The notes under the pieces: generated by a model
Databases searched by the model: none
Told to the model about the DNA's origin: nothing
What the model saw: the letters and a program-made list of their open reading frames with translations, nothing else
In this document: one piece after another, positions 27,794-35,650 of the stretch
How positions within the stretch are numbered: position 1 is the stretch's first letter
How the letters are laid out: every line of letters begins with the position of its first letter
Position numbers and translations under genes: made by a program
Source: Pararhodobacter marinus
Lineage (GTDB): Bacteria > Pseudomonadota > Alphaproteobacteria > Rhodobacterales > Rhodobacteraceae
Direction: 5' to 3'
Assembly (NCBI RefSeq): GCF_003122215.1
Contig: NZ_QEYD01000013.1
Location: forward strand, 62,001 to 126,000
DNA: 64,000 bases

Positions 27794-28633
27794 TCAGTTG
27801 GTGCAGGGAATCTCGATCATCACGACTTCCGAGCCGCGGCGCGTGCGCACGGTGCAGCGCTCGGGCGCCTGCAGGGCGGGGGCGTCCTCGATCCCCAGCA
27901 GGCTGCGGCCATCGACCTGGATCTGGCTCGGCGCCGACGACGTGTCGTCGAGACCCACAAGCGACAGCGACAGGCGTCCGGTGGACTGGCCCTGCGCCAG
28001 CGTGGCGACGGTTTCGGGTTCGGCCTCGACCGTGATCGAGCGCGGCACGCCCTGAAAGTTGCGGTCCTGATCGGCGTTTTCATCCAGCGCGATGATGCGC
28101 ACGCCCGAGGACAGAAGCCGCGTGACCTCGCCGCTTTCGGCGCCGCGCCCTGTCCAGTAGATATCGACCGTGTTCGACGGACGCAGCGTGCCGGAAATGC
28201 CGCTGTTCTGGTCGACACGGATGGTAAAGGCGCGCATTCCCGGCGTCAGGATCGCAGCGATGCCGGCGGGCTGACCGGGATCCGAGACCTTCAGATCCAG
28301 AAGAGGCTCCATCGGTTCCATCGCGCGCAGGGCGATGCGCGGGCGGTTGGGGTCGGGGATCAGGACGTTGATGTCCTGAAACACGCCCTGCGGCACGGCG
28401 GCGGCGGGCCAGTCCACGACCTGCACCGCGTCCGCGCCGATCGGTTCGCCGTAGCGAAGCGGGCGCGTGGCGACAAGGACGGGCACGGTCTGGATCGCGA
28501 CTTGGTCAGCCCCGCGCGCCTGCGCCGCGGCAATCGCGGCCTGCGTCTGGCTGACATAATTCTGCGCCATGTAGACGCCGAAACCGGCAAGACCGAGGCC
28601 GATCCCGAGGATTCCGATCTGGAGGGCACGCAT
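27794..28633 (-). CDS. cpaB: Flp pilus assembly protein CpaB/RcpC
   Basis: Periplasmic component of the Tad apparatus, 279 residues. It has an N-terminal membrane anchor (IGILGIGLGLAGFGVYMAQ), a SAF domain (VPVLVATRPLRYGEPIGADA) that resembles antifreeze/flagellar FlgA-type domains, and the RcpC-like domain (MRAFTIRVDQNSGISGTL, then NTVDIYWTG). I chose the ATG at 28633. The flp pilin gene lies upstream across a gap containing its terminator. Confidence 0.93.
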   Translation of the reverse strand: MRALQIGILGIGLGLAGFGVYMAQNYVSQTQAAIAAAQARGADQVAIQTVPVLVATRPLRYGEPIGADAVQVVDWPAAAVPQGVFQDINVLIPDPNRPRIALRAMEPMEPLLDLKVSDPGQPAGIAAILTPGMRAFTIRVDQNSGISGTLRPSNTVDIYWTGRGAESGEVTRLLSSGVRIIALDENADQDRNFQGVPRSITVEAEPETVATLAQGQSTGRLSLSLVGLDDTSSAPSQIQVDGRSLLGIEDAPALQAPERCTVRTRRGSEVVMIEIPCTN

Positions 28634-28694
28634 CCTTGGCTCCTGTACGCTTGCCCCGTGGCTGAAAACGCGCGCACGGGTATGAACACTTAAA

Positions 28695-28706
28695 ACTGGT
28701 ACCAGT
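28695..28706. promoter_or_regulatory. 12-base palindrome upstream of cpaB
   Basis: ACTGGTACCAGT is a perfect palindrome in an A/T-richer patch about 60 bases before the cpaB start on the minus strand. It could be an operator controlling cpaB separately from the pilin. No bound regulator can be named. Confidence 0.3.
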
Positions 28707-28844
28707 CGAATAGGGCGACAAAGTGGCCCTTCCGGGACGCGGGCCCGCCACAAGGCAGCAAACGCGCAGAAATTGTGCGGCCGGTGAAAAGCCTGTCAGG
28801 CCCGTCCGGTCGGCACGAACGCGTCGGGAAAGACCCCGACCCCG

Positions 28845-28876
28845 GAAAAGGGATCGGCCACCCCATGGGGTGGCCG
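28845..28876 (-). terminator. intrinsic terminator after the Flp pilin gene
   Basis: A perfect 22-base inverted repeat (28855-28876, core CACCCCATGGGGTG) is followed on the minus strand by TCCCTTTTCC. Placed 30 bases after the pilin stop, it would allow high pilin expression with limited read-through to cpaB. Confidence 0.8.
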
Positions 28877-28906
28877 TGTCATCAGGGATGCTCAGGCATC
28901 CGCCGC

Positions 28907-29119
28907 TCAGTTGCTGTTGCCCAGCGTGCCCAGCGTCGCGACCGAAGCGCTGGTCAGCGAGTTCGAGATGTCGGTGCCGAGGTTGCCCACGCCGGTACGG
29001 ACCGAGGTGATCACGGCCAGGCCAAGGCCGACGATGGCGGCGGTCAGCACGACCCAGTCGACGGTGACGGCGCCCGATTCATCGGCGGCGAAGGTTTTGA
29101 GTTTGGTCAGGAAGGTCAT
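28907..29119 (-). CDS. flp: Flp-type pilin
   Basis: Structural subunit of the Flp pilus, 70 residues, starting at the ATG at 29119 with GGAGAG upstream. The short leader (MTFLTKLKTFAADESGA) is followed by a hydrophobic helix VTVDWVVLTAAIVGLGLAV. The family usually has Gly-x-x-x-x-Glu-Tyr after the cleavage site; here the region reads ESGAVTVDW, so cleavage after Gly16 would leave a mature pilin beginning AVTVDW, with Asp in place of the usual Glu and Trp in place of Tyr. This variant is common in Rhodobacterales pilins. It heads the minus-strand pilus cluster. Confidence 0.88.
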   Translation of the reverse strand: MTFLTKLKTFAADESGAVTVDWVVLTAAIVGLGLAVITSVRTGVGNLGTDISNSLTSASVATLGTLGNSN

Positions 29120-29567
29120 GTCAGTCTCTCCAGAGAACAAGGTACTATGAACGTCTTGCCTTGACCGAAACCGGATGGGGTTGGGATGTGTGACCGGCTT
29201 CGTTCTTGGCAGGTTCCTTATCGATCCGGTTCGGGGCGCAATCGCGGGGCAATTCCGGCGGAAACAAGGCGGGGCCCGAGTCTTTTCGTGATCTGTGTCC
29301 GGTGTCGCGACGATGCGGGGGCAGGGGGCGGATAGGGCGCCGATGGGAAACCGGTCATGCCTTTGACGGGCACAGATCGCCGCCAAAGTAGACGATTCGG
29401 GGGCGCGATTCGGGTGCTGAGCGGGAGAGTCCTTGCCATTTCGCTGCCGCCGGGGCCGCATTTGCCCGCGCCGGCGCCGTGCCTGCGGGGTAAGCAGGGG
29501 CTTTTTCGAAACGCGGTTTTCTGGCACGATGACCGCGATAAAACGGAAAAACAGAAAATCCGGGGCC
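29120..29567. other. 448-base region between the divergent pilin and transglycosylase genes
   Basis: Must hold the promoters for flp (minus) and the lytic transglycosylase (plus), but I cannot place a convincing -35/-10 pair for either. No coding region, RNA gene or repeat was seen; the short open frames here are arginine/proline-rich shadows. Confidence 0.5.
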
Positions 29568-30470
29568 ATGCCGAGCAGCTCGCCCATCCGTCACACCTCT
29601 CTGGTGGCCGCCCTTGCCGGGCTGGCCTGTTGCGTCATGGCCGCGTCCCTGCCGGCCCGGGCACAGGTCGCCCCGCATGGCGATTTCACCTTCCGCCGGA
29701 TCGGCGTCGCCCCGCAGGACGGCCGCAACCGCATCGACGTGCAGGTCGACCCCGAAGAACAGGCGCGCCGCCTGGCCCCGCCCGAACCCGTCGCGCCGCT
29801 GGCCGATACGGTTGTTCGCGCGGCCCAGCCGATGCCGGCGCCGGGCGCGGACGGGGCGCGGTTCGGCTGGTTCTGGGACGCGGTCTCGCCCAACCTCGCG
29901 CAGGGGCAGGGGCGTTTCCTGGCGGCGATGCAGGCGCTGCGCGATGCGCCCGACGACCGGCGCGTACCGGAACCGGGCGTGCAACACCTGCAGGACATCG
30001 CCGCCGCGCATAACGCCGCGATCCTGATGGCGACGGTCGGCACAAGGGTGTCGCCCGCGCTGGCGCTGGCGGTGATTTCGGTCGAAAGCGCGGGGCGGGT
30101 CGCGGCGGTCAGCCATGCGGGCGCGCAGGGGCTGATGCAGCTGATCCCCGCCACCGCCGCGCGGTTCGGCGTGTCGGATGCCAACGATCCCGAGCAGAAC
30201 ATCCGGGGCGGCGTGGCCTATCTGGACTGGCTGCTGGACGAGTTCGACGGCGACATCGTGCTGGCGCTGGCGGGCTATAATGCGGGCGAGGGCGCGGTGC
30301 GGCGCAATGGCGGCGTGCCCCCCTTTGCCGAGACGCGCGATTACGTCCCGCGCGTGCTGGCGGCGTGGAACATCGCGCGGGGGCTTTGCGCAACCGTGCC
30401 CGAGCTGCCGACCGATGCCTGCGTCTTCGCGGTGCGGGCGGTCCGGACGGCGGGTCAGAGAGCGGGTTAG
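29568..30470 (+). CDS. lytic transglycosylase (SLT domain)
   Basis: Periplasmic enzyme that cleaves peptidoglycan strands, 300 residues. A signal peptide (TSLVAALAGLACCVMAASLPARAQ) supports the ATG at 29568; an alternative is 29529. The C-terminal Slt70-like domain shows the catalytic glutamate in ALAVISVESAGRV, then SHAGAQGLMQLIPATAARFG, NIRGGVAYLDWLLDEF and ALAGYNAGEGAV, all family motifs. A dedicated muramidase could open the wall for the pilus machine next door, but it lies on the opposite strand and may be independent. The convergent arsC-like gene overlaps its last 4 bases. Confidence 0.9.
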   Translation: MPSSSPIRHTSLVAALAGLACCVMAASLPARAQVAPHGDFTFRRIGVAPQDGRNRIDVQVDPEEQARRLAPPEPVAPLADTVVRAAQPMPAPGADGARFGWFWDAVSPNLAQGQGRFLAAMQALRDAPDDRRVPEPGVQHLQDIAAAHNAAILMATVGTRVSPALALAVISVESAGRVAAVSHAGAQGLMQLIPATAARFGVSDANDPEQNIRGGVAYLDWLLDEFDGDIVLALAGYNAGEGAVRRNGGVPPFAETRDYVPRVLAAWNIARGLCATVPELPTDACVFAVRAVRTAGQRAG

Positions 30471-30793
30471 AGGATCTCGTCGATCTTCTCGGTCGGGCGT
30501 CCGATCACGGCGCGGCTGCCGTTGCGGATCACCGGGCGCTCGATCAGCGAGGAATCGGCGGCCATCGCGTTGATGATGACGCTTTCCACCTCGGTCTTCA
30601 GCGCGGCGCCTTCCTTGCGCAGAAGCGCAGTGGCGGGCAGGTCGAGCGCGTCCAGCATCTCGCGGATTTCCTCGCGCGAGGGGCGGTCCTTCAGATAGAG
30701 CCGCACCTCGGGGGTGATGCCCTTTTCCTCCAGATAGGTCATCGCCTGCCGCGATTTCGAGCAGCGCGGATTGTGCCAGATCTCTACAGCCAT
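30467..30793 (-). CDS. ArsC/Spx-like arsenate reductase family protein
   Basis: Thioredoxin-fold protein of the ArsC family, 108 residues. The redox cysteine is Cys11 in [11 protein letters not shown], and the later RPVIRNG carries the arginine that binds oxyanion in ArsC. Annotated relatives are glutathione/glutaredoxin-dependent arsenate reductases, but no arsenic resistance genes are nearby, so the physiological role is uncertain. Its start overlaps the pyrD stop by 10 bases, giving an operon DUF952-pyrD-arsC on the minus strand. Confidence 0.87.
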   Translation of the reverse strand: MAVEIWHNPRCSKSRQAMTYLEEKGITPEVRLYLKDRPSREEIREMLDALDLPATALLRKEGAALKTEVESVIINAMAADSSLIERPVIRNGSRAVIGRPTEKIDEIL

Positions 30794-31836
30794 TCTTCCC
30801 TCCCGGTGCCGACAGCGTCGCTTACCTGCGCAAAGCTATCGCGTTCCAGAAGCGCGTCCAACCCGTGCGCGATCCGGGGGACCAGCGACATGCCGCCATA
30901 AACGAGCGCGGAATAAAGCTGCACGGCCGAGGCCCCGGCGCGGATCTTGGCATAGGCATCCTCGGCCGAGGCGATGCCGCCGACGCCGATGAGCGGCACG
31001 CGCCGGTTCAGCAGTTGCGACAGGCGGGCCAGCACGCGGGTGGACTTTTCGAACAAAGGCGCGCCCGAAAGACCGCCTGCCTCGCCCCGGTGTACACTTT
31101 TCAAACCTTCGCGGTCCAGCGACGTGTTGGTGGCGATGACCGCGTCCAGACCGCATTCCACGGCGACGCCGGCAATGTCCGACAATTCCTGATCGTTCAG
31201 ATCCGGCGCGATCTTCAGGAAAACGGGGATCCGGCGCTCCAGCGCGTCGCGGCGGGCGACGACACCGCGCAGAAGGCCCAGCAAGGCCTCGGCCCCCTGC
31301 AGGTCGCGCAGCTTCTCGGTATTGGGGGACGAGACATTGACGGTGGCGAAATCGACAAAGGGACCGCAGGTGCCCAGCACCGAGGCGAAATCCGCCGCGC
31401 GGTCGGCGCTGTCCTTGTTCGCGCCCAGGTTCAGGCCGACCACCGGCCCCGCCCGGCGCCGGGACAGGCGCGCGGCGATGGCCTCGGCGCCCTCGTTGTT
31501 GAAGCCGAAGCGATTGATCACGGCGCGGTCCTCGGACAGCCGGAACAGGCGAGGGCGCGGATTGCCGGGCTGCGGGCGGGGCGTGGCGGCGCCGACCTCG
31601 ACAAAGCCGAAGCCTGTGCGCGCCAGCGGTGCCAGCGCAACGGCATTCTTGTCGAACCCCGCGGCCAGCCCCACCGGGTTGGGCAGATCCAGCCCCGCCA
31701 CCTGCGTGCGCAACCGGGTCGAGGTGATCGGGCCCGGCAACGGCACCAGCCCCGCGTTCAGCGCCTTCAGCGCCAGCCCGTGACCCTGTTCGGGGTCGAT
31801 CCGGTGCATGGCCCACAGGCCCAGTTTCTCGATCAT
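30784..31836 (-). CDS. pyrD: dihydroorotate dehydrogenase (quinone), class 2
   Basis: Membrane-associated FMN enzyme of pyrimidine synthesis that oxidises dihydroorotate with ubiquinone. 350 residues from the ATG at 31836, which overlaps the DUF952 stop. The N-terminal helix ([19 protein letters not shown]) is the membrane contact of class 2 enzymes. FMN/substrate motifs are [39 protein letters not shown] with the catalytic serine region, and [18 protein letters not shown]. Confidence 0.96.
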   Translation of the reverse strand: MIEKLGLWAMHRIDPEQGHGLALKALNAGLVPLPGPITSTRLRTQVAGLDLPNPVGLAAGFDKNAVALAPLARTGFGFVEVGAATPRPQPGNPRPRLFRLSEDRAVINRFGFNNEGAEAIAARLSRRRAGPVVGLNLGANKDSADRAADFASVLGTCGPFVDFATVNVSSPNTEKLRDLQGAEALLGLLRGVVARRDALERRIPVFLKIAPDLNDQELSDIAGVAVECGLDAVIATNTSLDREGLKSVHRGEAGGLSGAPLFEKSTRVLARLSQLLNRRVPLIGVGGIASAEDAYAKIRAGASAVQLYSALVYGGMSLVPRIAHGLDALLERDSFAQVSDAVGTGREEWL

Positions 31837-32174
31837 CAGACCACGCCCTCGGGGAAGATGTGACCGGCCGCGCCCAGAGGCAGCGACTTGTCCCACAGCA
31901 CGTCCTCGGTCGTCATCTGGCGGTAGAGATGCGGAAACAGTGCCCCCCCGCGCGAAGGTTCCCATTTCAGCGCGGCACCGAGCGAGTCGCTGTCGAGCGC
32001 CAGCAGCACCAGGTCGCTTTCGGTGGCGAAATGCTTGGCGGCGGTTTCGACCACCTGCGCCGAGGTCGACAGGTGGATATAGCCGTCCGCCAGATCGACG
32101 GGCGCGCCCGCCGTCTGGCCCGCGGCGGTGAAGGCATCCCATTCGGAGCGGCGGAAGATCTTGTAAACCAGCAT
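31836..32174 (-). CDS. DUF952 domain-containing protein
   Basis: Conserved 112-residue protein of unknown function (DUF952), starting [15 protein letters not shown]. The segments [20 protein letters not shown] and [11 protein letters not shown] are the family's hallmarks; the fold is related to ADP-ribosyltransferase-like proteins in some analyses, but no activity is established that I can state. I chose the ATG at 32174. Its stop overlaps the pyrD start by one base, so the two are co-translated. Confidence 0.88.
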   Translation of the reverse strand: MLVYKIFRRSEWDAFTAAGQTAGAPVDLADGYIHLSTSAQVVETAAKHFATESDLVLLALDSDSLGAALKWEPSRGGALFPHLYRQMTTEDVLWDKSLPLGAAGHIFPEGVV

Positions 32175-32351
32175 GACCTGCTCATGCCGAAAGCGTGACG
32201 CCCGGTCAATGGGCAGGTTTTTCGCGCCCACGCCGCGCACCCGTCATGCCGGTGTCACCTGCCGTGGCGAAACCCTGCGGGGAGTCTTTGACTTCGCCCG
32301 CCAGCCGCGCAATCCTTGACCTACCAGAAAAAATTCCATCAGGGGTACACG

Positions 32352-33971
32352 ATGTCCTTCAAAACCCAGTTCAAAGCGCTGCTCGGTTCGACCGCGCTGG
32401 TCGCGGCGAGCACGCTGCCCGGTTTCGCGACCGATCTGCACATCCTGCATTTCAACGATTTCCACAGCCGCATCGAATCGGTGAGCCGCTACAATTCGAC
32501 CTGTTCGGCTGAATCCGAGGCGGCGGGCGAGTGCTTCGGCGGCGCCGCGCGGCTTTATGCGCTGGTCAACCAGATGCGCTCGGCCATCGAAGCCGAGGGC
32601 GATCCGGTCATCGTGCTGGATGCGGGCGATGCCTCGCAGGGGTCGCTGTTCTACACCACCTATGGCGGAGAGGTCGAAGCCGAGCTGCTTGAGCGGATCG
32701 GCATCGACGCGATGGCGGTGGGTAACCACGAATTCGACCTCGGCCCGGAAGGCCTGGCCGTGTTCCTCGACAACGTCAGCTTCCCGATCCTGTCGTCGAA
32801 CCTGGACGTGTCGGGCGCGGACATGCTGGCGGGCCGCGTCGCGCCCTACACGATCATCGAAGAAGGCGACATGCGGATCGGCATCGTCTCGGCGCTGGCC
32901 ACCGACACGGTCGAAACCTCGTCCCCCGGGCCGACCGTGACGTTCAACGACGAGATCGAGGCGCTGAATGCCGCGGTCGCGGAACTGCAGGCCGAAGGCG
33001 CCTCGCCGATCATCGCGCTGACCCATGTGGGCTACCGCAAGGATCAGGAAATCGCCGCGCAGGTGCCGGGTCTGGCCGCCGTCGTGGGCGGGCACAGCCA
33101 CACCTATCTGTCGGCCTCGGATCCCGACCGCGACGGCCCCTATCCGACCTGGGTCGATGCCGAGAACGGCGCGCTGGTGCCGGTGGTGACGGCGGGTGCC
33201 TATAGCCGCTATCTGGGCCATCTGGTGCTGGAACTCGACGACGAGGGCAACCTCTTGCACGCCTCGGGCGATGCGATCCCGATCACCGCCGAGGTCGAAC
33301 CCGATGCCGACATCGCCGAATGGGTGGCCGGGCTGGCCGGTCCGATCGACGAGTTCCGCAACGAGCCGGTTTCGGAAAGCGCGGGCCTGATCGAAGGCGA
33401 CCGCAGCGTCTGCCGCCAGCGGGAATGCTCGATGGGGACGCTGGTGGCCGATGCCATGCTGGCCCGCGTGGCTGATCAGGGCGTGACCATCGCCATCCAG
33501 AACGGCGGCGGCCTGCGCGCCTCGATCGACGAGGGCGTGGTGACGATGGGCGAGGTCTACTCGGTCCTGCCGTTCCAGAACACGCTGGCCACGTTCGAGC
33601 TGTCGGGCGCGAATATCGTCGCGGCGCTGGAAAACGGCGTGAGCCAGCTGGAAGACGGCGCCGGCCGCTTCGCGCAGGTCGCGGGTCTGCAATATACCTT
33701 CGATCCGGCGGCCGAAGCGGGCAGCCGCGTGTCGGATGTGATGGTGCAGTCCGACGGCGCGTGGGTGCCCATCGACCCCGAGGCGACCTATGGAGTCGTG
33801 ACCAACGACTACATGCGCAACGGCGGCGACGGCTATGCGGTGTTCCGCGACGAGGCCAGCAATGCCTATGATTTCGGCCCCGACCTGGCCGATGTGCTGG
33901 TCGCCTACATGCAGGAAAACGCGCCCTACGAGCCCTATACCGACGGCCGCATCACCCGCCTGGGCGAGTGA
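32352..33971 (+). CDS. 5'-nucleotidase/2',3'-cyclic phosphodiesterase family protein
   Basis: Periplasmic metallophosphatase of the UshA/CpdB type that dephosphorylates extracellular nucleotides. 539 residues, with a signal peptide ending TLPGFA (ATG at 32352). The N-terminal metallophosphatase domain has HILHFNDFHSRIE, DAGDASQGSLFY, AVGNHEFDLG and ALTHVGYRKDQEIA with AAVVGGHSHTYL. The C-terminal substrate domain shows IAIQNGGGLRASID and VTNDYMRNGGDGY. The gene is monocistronic and ends at a strong terminator; export suggests nucleotide or phosphate scavenging. Confidence 0.93.
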   Translation: MSFKTQFKALLGSTALVAASTLPGFATDLHILHFNDFHSRIESVSRYNSTCSAESEAAGECFGGAARLYALVNQMRSAIEAEGDPVIVLDAGDASQGSLFYTTYGGEVEAELLERIGIDAMAVGNHEFDLGPEGLAVFLDNVSFPILSSNLDVSGADMLAGRVAPYTIIEEGDMRIGIVSALATDTVETSSPGPTVTFNDEIEALNAAVAELQAEGASPIIALTHVGYRKDQEIAAQVPGLAAVVGGHSHTYLSASDPDRDGPYPTWVDAENGALVPVVTAGAYSRYLGHLVLELDDEGNLLHASGDAIPITAEVEPDADIAEWVAGLAGPIDEFRNEPVSESAGLIEGDRSVCRQRECSMGTLVADAMLARVADQGVTIAIQNGGGLRASIDEGVVTMGEVYSVLPFQNTLATFELSGANIVAALENGVSQLEDGAGRFAQVAGLQYTFDPAAEAGSRVSDVMVQSDGAWVPIDPEATYGVVTNDYMRNGGDGYAVFRDEASNAYDFGPDLADVLVAYMQENAPYEPYTDGRITRLGE

Positions 33972-33995
33972 CACGCGATCCTGTCCGGATACGAG

Positions 33996-34022
33996 AGCGG
34001 GGGCCTTCGGGTCCCCGCTTTT
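33996..34022 (+). terminator. intrinsic terminator after the nucleotidase gene
   Basis: AGCGGGG (33996-34002) pairs with CCCCGCT (34013-34019) with a further inner stem, followed by TTTT. It lies 24 bases after the stop codon. Confidence 0.85.
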
Positions 34023-34074
34023 CGTTTCCGGGCTGTGGATCCGGTTGTCGGCGGCGCCCTTGGCAGGCCGGGCA

Positions 34075-34139
34075 GGGGGGCTGTCTGCCCCCCTCGCGCT
34101 GCGCGCTCACCCCCCGAGGATATTTTCGGAACAAAGATG
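34075..34139. repeat. interspersed hairpin-plus-box repeat, copy 1
   Basis: GGGGGGC-TGTCT-GCCCCCC (34075-34093), a perfect 7-base stem, is followed by a box running from CCCCCGAGGATATTTTCGG into AACAAAGATG (34111-34139). The same arrangement occurs at 40726-40783, with the two boxes differing at only about two positions, and a degenerate copy lies at 8765-8850. It fills most of the 254-base gap before UPF0262. Function unknown; the hairpin could terminate transcription. Confidence 0.7.
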
Positions 34140-34225
34140 CGGGCGCGCCGAGCGGCCTCGTCATCGCGCTTGATCCGGCGGCGGGGGTGTTGCATGACCG
34201 TCGGACCTGACGCGAGAGCCCTGCC

Positions 34226-34705
34226 ATGAGCCGTATCTGCCATATCGATATCGACGATTCCGGTCTGCCGCCGGTCACGCCCGAGATGGAGCAGGAGCGC
34301 AAGGTCGCGGTGTTCGACCTGCTGGAAGACAATTCCTTTACGCTGCCCGCGCGCGAGGGGCGCGCGGTGCCCGAAGGCCCCTACCGGCTGGCGATGGCGA
34401 TCCGCGACCGGCGGCTGGTGGTCGAGGTGGCGCAGGAAAGCGGCGCGCGGGTGGGCGAGCTGCACCTGTCGCTGGGGCCGTTCAAGCAGGTGGTGAAGGA
34501 TTACGACCAGATCTGTGCAAGCTATTTCGAGGCGGTGAAGCGCCTGCCGCCGAGCCAGATCGAGGCGATCGACATGGCGCGCCGGGGCATCCACAACGAG
34601 GGCGCGCGCGTGTTGCAGGAGCGTCTGGAGGGGAAAGCCGAGATCGATCTGGACACCGCCCGGCGGCTGTTCACCCTGATCAGCGTCCTCAACCGCGGTG
34701 TGTGA
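34226..34705 (+). CDS. UPF0262 family protein
   Basis: Conserved alphaproteobacterial protein of unknown function, 159 residues, soluble, with no signal peptide. Recognisable segments are ICHIDIDDSGLPPVTPEME, LHLSLGPFKQVVKDYDQIC and IDMARRGIHNEGARVLQERL. In relatives it commonly lies between hisD and the low-molecular-weight phosphatase gene; here the phosphatase follows directly (stop and start share a base), but the upstream partner is a nucleotidase rather than hisD. Confidence 0.93.
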   Translation: MSRICHIDIDDSGLPPVTPEMEQERKVAVFDLLEDNSFTLPAREGRAVPEGPYRLAMAIRDRRLVVEVAQESGARVGELHLSLGPFKQVVKDYDQICASYFEAVKRLPPSQIEAIDMARRGIHNEGARVLQERLEGKAEIDLDTARRLFTLISVLNRGV

Positions 34706-35160
34706 TGGGCGAGGGTTTTCCCAGTTCCGTCCTGTTTTGCTGCGATCATAACGCGGTGCGTTCGCCGATGGCCGAGGGCTTCATGAAGCAGCTCTATGGC
34801 CAGCGCGCCTATGTCCAGTCGGCGGGTGTTCACAACGATCTGGATATCGACGGTTTCGCCATCGCGGTCAGCGCGGAGAAGGGGGTCGAGCTGTCGCGCC
34901 ATCGCTCGCGCTCGTTCGAGGAGATGATGGACTGGGGCGACGACCTGTCGGGTTTCGACCTGATCGTCGCGCTGTCGCCTGCCAGCCAGCGCGCGGCGCT
35001 GGAGCTGACGCGCTTCGCGCATATCGACGTCGAGTACTGGCCGATCATGGACCCGACCGGGCTGGGCGAGACGCGCGAGACGAAATTGCAGGCTTATCGC
35101 CAGACGCGCGACCAGATCCTCAAGCGGATGCTCGAGCGCTTCGGTCCGGCGACGCAGTAG
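34705..35160 (+). CDS. low-molecular-weight phosphotyrosine phosphatase-like protein
   Basis: Member of the LMW-PTP/arsenate reductase fold, 151 residues. The P-loop CX5R is C13-DHNAV-R19 in FCCDHNAVRSP, and the general-acid loop appears as WPIMDPTGLGE. The substrate could be phosphotyrosine or arsenate; many Rhodobacterales homologues are annotated only as a phosphatase family. The ATG shares one base with the UPF0262 stop. The gene overlaps the convergent HxlR regulator by about 40 bases, a sign that DNA was inserted next to it. Confidence 0.88.
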   Translation: MGEGFPSSVLFCCDHNAVRSPMAEGFMKQLYGQRAYVQSAGVHNDLDIDGFAIAVSAEKGVELSRHRSRSFEEMMDWGDDLSGFDLIVALSPASQRAALELTRFAHIDVEYWPIMDPTGLGETRETKLQAYRQTRDQILKRMLERFGPATQ

Positions 35161-35557
35161 CGCCCGCCGCCTGCGCCTCGAGGATCGCGGGCAGGCTGTC
35201 TTCAAGCCATCCGACCAGCGACACGATATGCCCCGCCGCCTGCTGCCCCAGCGGGGTGAGCGCATAATCCACGCGCGGCGGCACTTCGCCGTGATCGTGG
35301 CGATGGACGAACCCGTCGCGTTCAAGCTGTTGCAGCGTCTGCGCCAGCATCCGCTCGCTCACCCCGCCGATGCGGCGGCGCAGTTGCGCGAAGCGGTGGG
35401 TGCCGGTGGCGAGCGCGGCCATCACCAGCACGCCCCAGCGCGAGGTCAGGTGCTGCAACAGTGCGCGCGAGGGGCATTCGGCGGCCATCACATTGGCGCG
35501 CCCGAACGCATCCAGCATGGCGCGGGCCCTGTCGGCGGTCTGATCGATCGGGGGCAT
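35120..35557 (-). CDS. HxlR-family transcriptional regulator (QorR/YtfH-like)
   Basis: Winged-helix regulator of the HxlR/DUF24 family, 145 residues. Key segments are CPSRALLQHLTSRWGVLVMAAL, RFAQLRRRIGGVSERMLAQ (recognition helix) and DYALTPLGQQAAGHI. Cys28 sits where related QorR/YodB regulators have their redox-sensing cysteine. It is divergent from a quinone oxidoreductase-like gene and a 19-base palindrome lies between them, as in the E. coli ytfG/ytfH arrangement. It probably represses both genes and responds to quinones or electrophiles. Confidence 0.9.
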   Translation of the reverse strand: MPPIDQTADRARAMLDAFGRANVMAAECPSRALLQHLTSRWGVLVMAALATGTHRFAQLRRRIGGVSERMLAQTLQQLERDGFVHRHDHGEVPPRVDYALTPLGQQAAGHIVSLVGWLEDSLPAILEAQAAGATASPDRSARASA

Positions 35558-35591
35558 GGGCCGCCTTTCTTCATACTAACATTCATGTGGG

Positions 35592-35610
35592 TACTTACGA
35601 TTCGTAAGTA
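35592..35610. promoter_or_regulatory. predicted HxlR operator, 19-base perfect palindrome
   Basis: TACTTACGA-T-TCGTAAGTA is a perfect inverted repeat with one central base, lying in the 93-base divergent region between the HxlR gene and the oxidoreductase gene. Its A/T-rich character and form match sites of HxlR/DUF24 dimers, so it is the likely autoregulatory operator. Confidence 0.75.
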
Positions 35611-35650
35611 AGGTGTTATCTGTCCCGCATCAAGCATGAAGAGGACCACC

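Noticed and set aside
30467-30793. Arsenic resistance operon
   Set aside because: The ArsC-like protein and LMW phosphatase are isolated; no arsB/acr3 or arsR is near. They look like housekeeping members of these families.
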